Origin: Afipia sp.
GTDB lineage: Bacteria > Pseudomonadota > Alphaproteobacteria > Rhizobiales > Xanthobacteraceae
Reading direction: 5' to 3'
DNA length: 12,073 nt
NCBI GenBank assembly: GCA_020056155.1
Contig: JAGVII010000706.1
Span: forward strand, 1 to 12,073
Shown piece after piece: positions 6,012 to 12,073 of this stretch (the stretch's first letter is position 1; every line of letters begins with the position of its first letter). A model generated the notes under the pieces. It made no database searches. It was given only the letters and a program-made list of their open reading frames with translations, and had not been told where the DNA came from. The position numbers were made by a program, and so were the translations under genes.

Positions 6012-8576
6012 ATGAACAACGCCATCACGCAAGACTTCTCCGGGCTATCAGTCGCGGACAGCTTTGTGTTCGCGACGAGCGATGAAGCGCCCGAGGAGAG
6101 TCATGCGTCTACTTTTATTGGCGCTGAACTTCTGTTCTCTGGAAGCTACAATCGCGTTGGCATAGATCTGGTCATTTTGAGCGACACGGAAAGCGTCACC
6201 ATTCCAGAGTATTTCAAAGGCGAGCATCGTGCGACATTGATGTCACCGGAAGGAGCAAGCCTTTCGGGACGGGTCGTTGAGGCGATGACGGCGAGGGTCC
6301 AGTTCGCTCAAGCGGACGACATCGCGAGTGCGGTGCCTGCCGTTGGCAATGTCGTCAAGATGAGCGGCAGCGCGGTGATTACCCGGAATGGCGTTCCTGT
6401 CGAATTGAAGCAGGGCGACCGACTTCTCAAAGGCGATGTCATCCAGACCGGGCCTGATACCACGATTGGAATTAGTTTCGTTGATGGTACGGCTCTGGGT
6501 CTTGCGTCCAATGCGCGCATTGTTCTGGACGAGATGACGTATGATCCGAATGGATCATCTAACTCGTCGCTTTTAAGTCTGGTGCAGGGCACCATTACCC
6601 TGGTTGCCGGTCATACCGCCAAATTCGGAAACATGCGCGTCGAGACACCCGTGGCCACGATGGGCATCCGGGGCACAGCTGTTTTGGTCGAAATCGCGGC
6701 GGACGATGGGCCGAGCAAGTTCTCCGTGCTCAAGGAGCCAGACGGAAAGACCGGATCGTTTCATCTGTACGACAAGGCAACCGGCGATCTGATCCGGGTG
6801 GTGTCTCAGTCTGGACTCGTGACGGTTGTTTCGCCGCTTGGTGCGGGCCAGCCGGTCTCCGCCGTTGATCAGTTGAAAACGCTCGCGGATATTCAAAGCG
6901 CAAAGGCTCTGATTCAGCAGGTCTTTCAGATCTATTTTCCCAATTATAATCCAGACGGTCCGGGAGGCGATCGAACAGGGTCCAGCGTGAATCCGCTTGC
7001 GAATCCCGCCAGGGGGTTTGCTGCCGTGGGCAGCGAGTCCGGCGTACCGGGATTGATTGCTCTTGCGAGTGGCGTTGCCATTATACCGACCGTCGCGGCG
7101 CTACAGGAGTTTCTTGTTTTTCCGGAGGTTCCAGAACCTCCGGAGGTGCGCGCAATCGCAGTGGCAAACGTAGTTGATGTTCAGGCGTCGCAGGGGCCTG
7201 TCGAACGAAACTTCGCCATCAGCGATCAAGTCACGGTCACAGTGGATGGTCAGGTTATCGGAGAGCCAACCGGACGTTATGTATCGGGCACCGGCACTGT
7301 TACCGGCGTGGAAAGCACGGTCCCGCCACCTCAGGGAGTCAATCTCGACCAGTTGGTGCGGATTGATCCCGCAACCGGCGTGGTGACGTATGACGCAAGC
7401 CGATTTGCATTTCTGGGTGTGGGGGAATCGGCGATCTATACGATCGGTTTCGATAGCCAGCCCGGAACATCCATTGTTCCGGAAACATTGACTCTGACCA
7501 TCAACGGGCTGAACGATCAGCCAACCGTCGAGCATGCAATACCAGACCAGCGGATCAGGGAAGGCTGCCGGTTCGAATATGTCATTCCGGCCTGTGTATT
7601 TGCCGATCTCGATGCCAACGATACGTTGAGTTACCGTGCGATGTTGGCGAACGGCGAGCCGTTGCCGAACTGGCTCACGTTCGACCCGGTGACGCTGACA
7701 TTTTCCGGAGCGCCTCCCAAGGGCGAGGAATGCGTTCTGCATATCAAGGTTATTGCGAGCGATGAGCACAACGCGACGGCCGTCGATCAGTTCAAACTTG
7801 TCATTGCAGACAGTCATCATCACCATCATCGCGATCATCACCACCATCATCACGATGGTGATATGAACGGCGTGATCGCCTCAAATGACCCTGATCTCAG
7901 CGGAGATCCGGCGGTAGTAACCGGTGACATCGCTGCCATTGATCCGGGAGAGAGCCATCACACCACCGAGGTAAGGAAATTCGATGCCGACAGTTGCGGT
8001 GAAAAGTGCGCCCGCGATTCCACGCGGAAAAGCGATGAAAGGTCGACGTCGTCAGGAGAAATGGCGTCATCTTCCGGTGAGAGCACGTCATATCAGGTCT
8101 CGTCGAACATCGACCACGACAGCAGCACCAACGATGCGCGGGCACACGGATCGACCCACATACCCGCTCCCACGGATTTTGACTCTGATCGCTCAAACTT
8201 CACGGACACAGGCTGGTCCCGCACCGTCACCGAGTATTCAAGCCAGACGAGTTCGTCACACTATAGTCATAGCTCTTTTGTGACCAGTCACAACGTTGCG
8301 TTCTCATGGAATTCCGGACATCAGCGCGATACTTCGAGCGGGGACCATTTTGTTTTCAGATCGAGCTTTAGCCGCGACGCGGACCACGACGCCCGCTCAA
8401 GCCCCGACCCGATACAGACCGGAAGATCGTGGTCCGGGGACGGGCCTGATATGGCCGCTCTTGTTCACGTGATGACGAGCTTTGATTTCTTCAGCTCGCA
8501 TGACGAACAGGGGACCGCCCGGCTCAGCTCAACGGTGGAACTTCACAAATATCAGAGCGATTTCCACCTGGTTTAG
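6012..8576 (+). CDS. FecR-domain, cadherin/VCBS-like, His-rich large surface protein, probable type I substrate
   Basis: The 854-residue protein has no signal peptide or membrane helix, yet it carries extracellular-type domains, which suggests type I export. Residues about 45-93 (SYNRVGIDLVILSD then IPEYF) resemble the BapA-prefix-like segment of large adhesins. Residues 111-235 form a FecR domain: VGNVVKMSGSAVI, then LKQGDRLLKGDVIQTG, then the hallmark VETPVATMGIRGTAV. Residues about 390-495 look like a VCBS-type domain ending TLTINGLNDQP. Residues about 500-598 look like a dystroglycan-type cadherin repeat (FADLDANDTLSYRA, then PNWLTFDPVTLTFSGAPP). A poly-His cluster follows at 602-614. The final ~240 residues are Ser/Asp/His-rich with no recognised fold. 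ATG 6012 has only a distant GAGG (5995-5998, 13 bases away), so translation may couple to the gene ending 35 bases upstream. The next Met is residue 77, inside the prefix-like segment. Confidence 0.82.
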   Translation: MNNAITQDFSGLSVADSFVFATSDEAPEESHASTFIGAELLFSGSYNRVGIDLVILSDTESVTIPEYFKGEHRATLMSPEGASLSGRVVEAMTARVQFAQADDIASAVPAVGNVVKMSGSAVITRNGVPVELKQGDRLLKGDVIQTGPDTTIGISFVDGTALGLASNARIVLDEMTYDPNGSSNSSLLSLVQGTITLVAGHTAKFGNMRVETPVATMGIRGTAVLVEIAADDGPSKFSVLKEPDGKTGSFHLYDKATGDLIRVVSQSGLVTVVSPLGAGQPVSAVDQLKTLADIQSAKALIQQVFQIYFPNYNPDGPGGDRTGSSVNPLANPARGFAAVGSESGVPGLIALASGVAIIPTVAALQEFLVFPEVPEPPEVRAIAVANVVDVQASQGPVERNFAISDQVTVTVDGQVIGEPTGRYVSGTGTVTGVESTVPPPQGVNLDQLVRIDPATGVVTYDASRFAFLGVGESAIYTIGFDSQPGTSIVPETLTLTINGLNDQPTVEHAIPDQRIREGCRFEYVIPACVFADLDANDTLSYRAMLANGEPLPNWLTFDPVTLTFSGAPPKGEECVLHIKVIASDEHNATAVDQFKLVIADSHHHHHRDHHHHHHDGDMNGVIASNDPDLSGDPAVVTGDIAAIDPGESHHTTEVRKFDADSCGEKCARDSTRKSDERSTSSGEMASSSGESTSYQVSSNIDHDSSTNDARAHGSTHIPAPTDFDSDRSNFTDTGWSRTVTEYSSQTSSSHYSHSSFVTSHNVAFSWNSGHQRDTSSGDHFVFRSSFSRDADHDARSSPDPIQTGRSWSGDGPDMAALVHVMTSFDFFSSHDEQGTARLSSTVELHKYQSDFHLV
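7121..7144. repeat. Perfect intragenic inverted repeat, 11-base arms
   Basis: TCCGGAGGTTC at 7121-7131 is followed by CA and then the exact reverse complement GAACCTCCGGA at 7134-7144. It lies within the coding sequence of the FecR-domain protein and encodes PEVPEPPE in the linker between the FecR and VCBS-like domains. As RNA it could form a stem of about 10 pairs with a 4-base loop. No T-tract follows on either strand, so it is not a standard terminator. Confidence 0.75.
7815..7853 (+). repeat. Poly-histidine cluster in the FecR-domain protein
   Basis: Five His codons, then Arg-Asp, then six His codons (residues 602-614), using mixed CAT and CAC. It sits just after the cadherin-like domain and before the Ser-rich tail. 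A metal-binding role is plausible from chemistry alone. Confidence 0.85.
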
Positions 8577-8679
8577 ATGGGTGTTAGAGGGCGCTGGGGC
8601 GGTCTGGAACGCTCTTCCGTTGATGCGCCACATGGCTTAAAGCACGGCCGAAACTTCCTGTTCCGGATCCCGTGCGCAT

Positions 8680-10302
8680 ATGATTCGTCTCGACAATATC
8701 AGCAAGCAAAATGGCCACCAGATTCTCTTTATTGAGGCTTCCGCGGCGCTCCAGAGGGGGGAGAAGGTCGGATTGGTGGGGCCTAACGGAGCAGGCAAGA
8801 CCACGCTGTTCCGGATGATTACGGGCCGGGAATTGCCCGATGAAGGCCAGGTCGCCGTCGATCGCGGGGTGACCATCGGCTATTTCAGCCAGGATGTGGG
8901 CGAGATGTCCGGCCGCAGCGCCGTGTCCGAAGTGATGGATGGGGCCGGCCCGGTGAGCGCCGTCGCCACCGAGCTGAAAGAACTGGAAGCCGCGATGGCG
9001 GATCCGGACCGGGCAGACGAGATGGACAGCATCATCGAACGCTACGGCGAGGTGCAGCACCGGTTCGAGGAACTGGACGGCTATGCGCTCGAGGGCCGGG
9101 CGCGTGAAGTCCTTGCAGGTCTGAGTTTCAGTCAGGAGATGATGGACGGCGACGTCGGGGCACTGTCGGGCGGCTGGAAGATGCGCGTGGCACTGGCCAG
9201 AATTCTGCTGATGCGCCCCGATGCGATGCTGCTCGACGAACCGAGCAACCATCTCGATCTGGAGAGCCTCATCTGGCTGGAGGAATTCCTGAAAGGCTAT
9301 GAGGGCGTGCTGCTGATGACGTCGCACGACCGCGAGTTCATGAACCGCATCGTGACCAAAGTGGTGGAAATCGACGGCGGCGGGCTGACGTCGTACTCGG
9401 GCAACTACGAATTCTACGAGCAACAGCGTGCGTTGAGCGAAAAGCAGCAACAGGCCCAGTTTGAACGCCAACAGGCGATGCTCGCCAAGGAAATCAAGTT
9501 CATCGAGCGGTTCAAGGCGCGTGCCTCGCATGCCGCTCAGGTTCAGAGTCGGGTGAAGAAGCTGGACAAGATCGAGCGGGTCGAGCCGCCCAAGCGCCGC
9601 CAGACGGTTGCCTTCGATTTTCTGCCGGCGCCGCGATCGGGTGAAGATGTCATCAGCCTGAAGAACGTGCACAAGGCTTATGGCAGCCGGAGTATCTATG
9701 AGGGGCTCGACTTCCAGATCCGCCGCAGGGAGCGCTGGTGCGTGATGGGGATCAATGGCGCTGGAAAATCCACGCTGTTGAAGCTTGTGACTGGCTCGAC
9801 CGAGCCGGATAACGGCTCAGTGGCCGTGGGAGGTAGCGTGAAGCTGGGCTACTTCGCCCAGCACGCGATGGATCTGCTCGACGGCGAACGCACGGTGTTT
9901 GAAGAGCTGGAGTATTCGTTTCCGCAGGCGGGGCAGGGCTCGCTACGCGCGCTGGCCGGTTGCTTCGGATTCTCCGGTGACGATGTCGAGAAGCGATGCC
10001 GCGTGCTTTCCGGCGGTGAGAAAGCGCGGCTTGTGATGGCAAAAATGCTGTTCGATCCGCCGAATTTCCTGGTGCTGGACGAGCCCACCAACCACCTCGA
10101 CATGGCGACCAAGGAAATGCTCATCACGGCGCTGTCGCAGTACGAGGGCACCATGCTGTTCGTTTCGCACGACCGGCATTTTCTGGCCGCACTGTCGAAC
10201 AGGGTACTGGAATTGACGCCCGAGGGAATTCACCAGTATGGCGGCGGCTATACCGAATATGTGGCGCGCACGGGCCACGAGGCTCCCGGCCTGGGTAGTT
10301 GA
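8680..10302 (+). CDS. ABC-F family ATPase, YheS-like
   Basis: A soluble protein of 540 residues with two nucleotide-binding domains and no membrane segment; ABC-F proteins act on the ribosome during translation. NBD1 has Walker A GPNGAGKT at 34-41, signature LSGGW at 162-166 and Walker B AMLLDEP around 182-188 followed by SNHLD. The linker arm (about 245-310) is charged and helical, with QSRVKKLDKIERVEPP. NBD2 has GINGAGKST at 357, LSGGE at 443-447 and FLVLDEPTNHLD with Asp467/Glu468. Both switch histidines are intact (MTSHDRE and FVSHDRH). The LSGGW signature and the arm resemble E. coli YheS more than EttA, although YheS is longer (637 residues), so the C-terminal extension is absent. ATG 8680 has no clear Shine-Dalgarno. 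GC is higher than in the secretion cassette, and the 103-base gap before it suggests a separate transcription unit. Confidence 0.92.
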   Translation: MIRLDNISKQNGHQILFIEASAALQRGEKVGLVGPNGAGKTTLFRMITGRELPDEGQVAVDRGVTIGYFSQDVGEMSGRSAVSEVMDGAGPVSAVATELKELEAAMADPDRADEMDSIIERYGEVQHRFEELDGYALEGRAREVLAGLSFSQEMMDGDVGALSGGWKMRVALARILLMRPDAMLLDEPSNHLDLESLIWLEEFLKGYEGVLLMTSHDREFMNRIVTKVVEIDGGGLTSYSGNYEFYEQQRALSEKQQQAQFERQQAMLAKEIKFIERFKARASHAAQVQSRVKKLDKIERVEPPKRRQTVAFDFLPAPRSGEDVISLKNVHKAYGSRSIYEGLDFQIRRRERWCVMGINGAGKSTLLKLVTGSTEPDNGSVAVGGSVKLGYFAQHAMDLLDGERTVFEELEYSFPQAGQGSLRALAGCFGFSGDDVEKRCRVLSGGEKARLVMAKMLFDPPNFLVLDEPTNHLDMATKEMLITALSQYEGTMLFVSHDRHFLAALSNRVLELTPEGIHQYGGGYTEYVARTGHEAPGLGS

Positions 10303-10311
10303 ACTTACCCT

Positions 10312-10330
10312 GGAGCCGTTCATCGGCTCC
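10312..10330. terminator. Hairpin between convergent genes, possible bidirectional terminator
   Basis: GGAGCCG at 10312-10318, a TTCAT loop and CGGCTCC at 10324-10330 form a perfect 7-pair GC-rich stem. It fills most of the 31-base gap between the two convergent stop codons. Neither side has a T-tract, so intrinsic termination would be weak, and the call rests on position and stem quality. Confidence 0.45.
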
Positions 10331-10333
10331 GGA

Positions 10334-11569
10334 CTATGTTGTCCGCAGAGCAAGCGGCGGTTCGGATGGACGTATCAGCGCGAACGCAACCTGGACAACG
10401 CCGGCTGTCAGACCGATGGCAACGCCAATCTGCCATGCAAGGGTGTAGGAGCCGAGGGAGTCGTAGATCAGGCCGCCGCCCAAGGCACCCAGGAAGCTGC
10501 CGAGTTGGTGGCTCATGAAGGCAAGGCCGCTGACCATGGCCTGCCACTTCAATCCGAACATTTCCACGACCGCGCCCGCAACCAGCGGGCCGACCCCAAG
10601 CCACAGGAATCCCATCAGCGCGCCGAAAATCAGCGTCGTTGCCGGTGTTGGCACCAGCGTAAAATACCAGGCCAGAACGAGAGAGCGGGAAATATAGATT
10701 CCTCCCAGCAGCGCGAGCTTGTTCCACTTGCCTCCGGCCCAGCCGAAAAACAGGCTGCCGAGCACGTTGAAGCCGCCGATCACACCAAGTGTCTGGGCGC
10801 TTAACATCGGGTCCATGCCGCAGATTGCGAGATAGGTCGGAAGATGCGTCGTAAGAAAGACCAGTTGCATCCCGCAGACGAAGTACGCCCCTGCCATCAC
10901 GATGAAGGATGCGTTGCCGAGCGCGCGACCGATGGCAGCCTTCGCGGAGATGCTGTCCATATCCGTTGATGTCGTCACGGGAAGCGGGACCTTGTCCACT
11001 CGTCCGGCAAACCATGTTGCCGGGATCAGCGCCAGCGACAGGATCACAAAACCGGCAATGCCAAAGCGCCAGCCATATTCCTGGTTCAGTGCCTGACCGA
11101 GCGGCGCCGCAATCAGAGCTCCGAGCGATCCGGCGGCCGATACGATACCGAGGACCAGACTGCGCGATGGTGCCGGAACGGCACGTGCCGCCACTGCCAT
11201 GCTCACCGACGAAGCGATACAGGACAGCGATATGCCGATCAGGATTCCGGCGCCGATCATGATGCTGAGAAAGCCCTGAGCGGTGACCATAAGGACGAGA
11301 CCGGCAATGTAGAGTCCTGCGCCGATCAACATGATGGGCCGAAATCCGAAGCGCGCTGCATAGGCCCCTGCGATCGGCTGCGTAAAGCCCCACGCCAGGT
11401 TCTGGATTGCGATGGCCAGTGTGAACTCGGAGATCGAGATGCCGACATCCTGCGTCAGCGGCTGCATGAAGATGCCGAGGCTCTGCCTGATACCCATGCT
11501 CAGGGTGAGCATCAACGACGCGCCGAGAAGGATAGGGAAAGCTGGACGAAGTGCTTGCAGCGCATTCAT
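10334..11569 (-). CDS. Major facilitator superfamily transporter, probable efflux or organic-anion porter
   Basis: The protein has 411 residues, is very hydrophobic throughout and is compatible with 12 membrane helices, the normal MFS length. Family marks are the N-terminal GIRQSLGIFMQPL, then AIAIQNLAWGFTQPIAGAYA, and between helices 2 and 3 a degenerate motif A at residues 68-78 (GAYAARFGFRP), where the usual Asp is Ala. GWRFGIAGF follows helix 5. These features fit the monocarboxylate/oxalate-type or general drug-porter branches; the substrate cannot be read from sequence. The start ATG (reading down from 11569) has AAGGA at 11582-11578, 8 bases upstream. It is divergent from a TetR-type regulator and shares a 121-base control region with it, so it is probably repressed by that protein and induced by a small ligand. 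Confidence 0.9.
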   Translation of the reverse strand: MNALQALRPAFPILLGASLMLTLSMGIRQSLGIFMQPLTQDVGISISEFTLAIAIQNLAWGFTQPIAGAYAARFGFRPIMLIGAGLYIAGLVLMVTAQGFLSIMIGAGILIGISLSCIASSVSMAVAARAVPAPSRSLVLGIVSAAGSLGALIAAPLGQALNQEYGWRFGIAGFVILSLALIPATWFAGRVDKVPLPVTTSTDMDSISAKAAIGRALGNASFIVMAGAYFVCGMQLVFLTTHLPTYLAICGMDPMLSAQTLGVIGGFNVLGSLFFGWAGGKWNKLALLGGIYISRSLVLAWYFTLVPTPATTLIFGALMGFLWLGVGPLVAGAVVEMFGLKWQAMVSGLAFMSHQLGSFLGALGGGLIYDSLGSYTLAWQIGVAIGLTAGVVQVAFALIRPSEPPLALRTT

Positions 11570-11610
11570 TGGTCGCGTCCTTTTCTTGTTCTATCTACGC
11601 TGCAAACCGG

Positions 11611-11639
11611 TTGATTACACCGACCTGTGTAACTAGATT
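11611..11639 (+). promoter_or_regulatory. Predicted promoter of the TetR-type regulator
   Basis: The -35-like TTGATT (11611-11616) is separated by 17 bases from the -10-like TAGATT (11634-11639), each matching 4 of 6 consensus bases. The inverted-repeat operator overlaps the end of the -35 and most of the spacer, which would allow autorepression. Confidence 0.5.
11615..11632. promoter_or_regulatory. Candidate TetR-family operator
   Basis: TTACAC at 11615-11620 and GTGTAA at 11627-11632 are perfect inverted arms around a 6-base spacer, 18 bases in total. Size and symmetry suit a TetR-family dimer. It sits between the divergent transporter and regulator genes and overlaps the predicted promoters of both. 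Confidence 0.65.
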
Positions 11640-11663
11640 GGAGCCGAAACTTTACGCTGTCAA
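11635..11663 (-). promoter_or_regulatory. Predicted promoter of the MFS transporter
   Basis: On the minus strand a perfect TTGACA (-35) lies at 11663-11658. With a 17-base spacer the -10 would be CAATCT (11640-11635), a poor match. The -35 is convincing and the -10 is not. Transcription would start near the operator at 11615-11632, so a bound repressor would block it. Confidence 0.4.
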
Positions 11664-11690
11664 GCAGCGCAGAAACCGGGTTTGTGTCCT

Positions 11691-12073
11691 ATGGCGTCAC
11701 TTCAAAAACAGCCTGCGAAACAGCCAATGAAACAGCGGATTCTCGAAACCGCCGACCGGTTGTTTCATTTACAGGGGATTCGGGCAGTAGGGGTGGATAC
11801 CATCGCAACTGAAATAGGTATCAGCAAACGTACTCTCTATAACCATTTTCCGTCCAAGGATCAGCTTGTTGCCGCCTATCTCACGGGCCGATTCTCGACG
11901 ATCCCGCCGTCGGACCGGCCGCCTGCCGAACAAATCCTGCGGTCGTTCGAACGGCTTGAGCGCGGATTTGCCAGCAAGGACACGCGCGGATGTCCCTTCG
12001 TCAACGCTGTGACCGAGGTTGGCGCGACCGACCCGCAGGTGAGGAAGATTTCCAAGGCCTTCAAGGAAAGCCG
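11691..12073 (+). CDS. TetR/AcrR-family transcriptional regulator (partial, runs off the right edge)
   Basis: From ATG 11691 the frame stays open to the window end, giving 127 complete codons. The N-terminus is a classic TetR DNA-binding domain: QRILETADRLFHLQGIRAVG, then VDTIATEIGISKRTLYNHF followed by PSKDQLV (helix-turn-helix at residues about 35-58). The ligand-domain start contains GCPFVNAVTE, a phrase seen in one common TetR subgroup. A Met at residue 13 is an alternative start; neither has a strong ribosome binding site. It is divergent from the MFS transporter, with a candidate operator between them, so it probably represses that gene and itself. The ligand is unknown, and the C-terminal half lies outside the window. 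Confidence 0.93.
   Translation, partial: MASLQKQPAKQPMKQRILETADRLFHLQGIRAVGVDTIATEIGISKRTLYNHFPSKDQLVAAYLTGRFSTIPPSDRPPAEQILRSFERLERGFASKDTRGCPFVNAVTEVGATDPQVRKISKAFKES

Noticed and set aside
6336..6347. PAVG sequence as a LapG-type protease cleavage site
   Set aside because: LapG sites usually read [TAP]-A-A-[GN] after the retention module. Here the motif is imperfect and lies before the FecR domain, so it cannot act in the same way.
7101..7853. 250-codon minus-strand frame starting with a Met-rich run
   Set aside because: The Met run is the antisense reading of the His codons at 7815-7853, and the rest is a shadow of the FecR-domain protein.
8577..8679. Possible terminator or promoter between the FecR-protein and ABC-F genes
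   Set aside because: Only a GGAA/TTCC 4-pair stem and a wide GGCGC/GCGCC pairing are visible, with no T-tract. A TTGATG is not at a usable distance from any -10-like sequence.
8584..9672. 362-codon open frame on the minus strand
   Set aside because: It lies antisense to the ABC-F gene, which has all its ATPase motifs. The antisense translation is His/Leu/Arg-rich without family features, typical of high-GC shadows.

Overview
The window looks like a chromosomal segment of a Gram-negative bacterium, most likely an alphaproteobacterium of the Hyphomicrobiales (Bradyrhizobium/Afipia-like). That guess rests on the style of the PrtD/HlyD-type secretion genes, the BioF2-like acetyltransferase and the moderately high GC. 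It comes from family recall, not from a database comparison.

Region 1 (1-8576, all + strand) is a type I secretion cassette of five genes separated by 35-71 bases. In order they are: the 3' end of a repeat-containing protein, probably the exported substrate; a PrtD-type ABC exporter with a long disordered Gly-rich N-terminus; a HlyD-family membrane fusion protein; a BioF2/FemAB-like GNAT acyltransferase fused to TPR repeats; and an 854-residue protein with a BapA-prefix-like segment, a FecR domain, two cadherin/VCBS-like domains, a poly-His cluster and a Ser/His/Asp-rich tail, but no signal peptide. The likely logic is that ABC and HlyD form the inner-membrane and periplasmic parts of the channel, while the first and fifth genes encode exported surface or matrix proteins. 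The GNAT-TPR protein may modify one of them, or a related cell-surface molecule. No TolC-like outer-membrane component lies in the window, so it would be supplied from elsewhere.

Region 2 (8680-10302, +) is a higher-GC, housekeeping-like ABC-F ATPase resembling YheS. It converges on region 3 across a 31-base gap that holds a GC-rich hairpin.

Region 3 (10334-12073) is a minus-strand MFS transporter divergent from a TetR/AcrR regulator that runs off the right edge. The 121 bases between them hold a perfect TTACAC-N6-GTGTAA inverted repeat inside overlapping divergent promoters. This is the layout of a self-regulated transporter/repressor pair.

No rRNA, tRNA, CRISPR array, insertion sequence or phage gene was seen. 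There is no gene-free stretch longer than about 120 bases.
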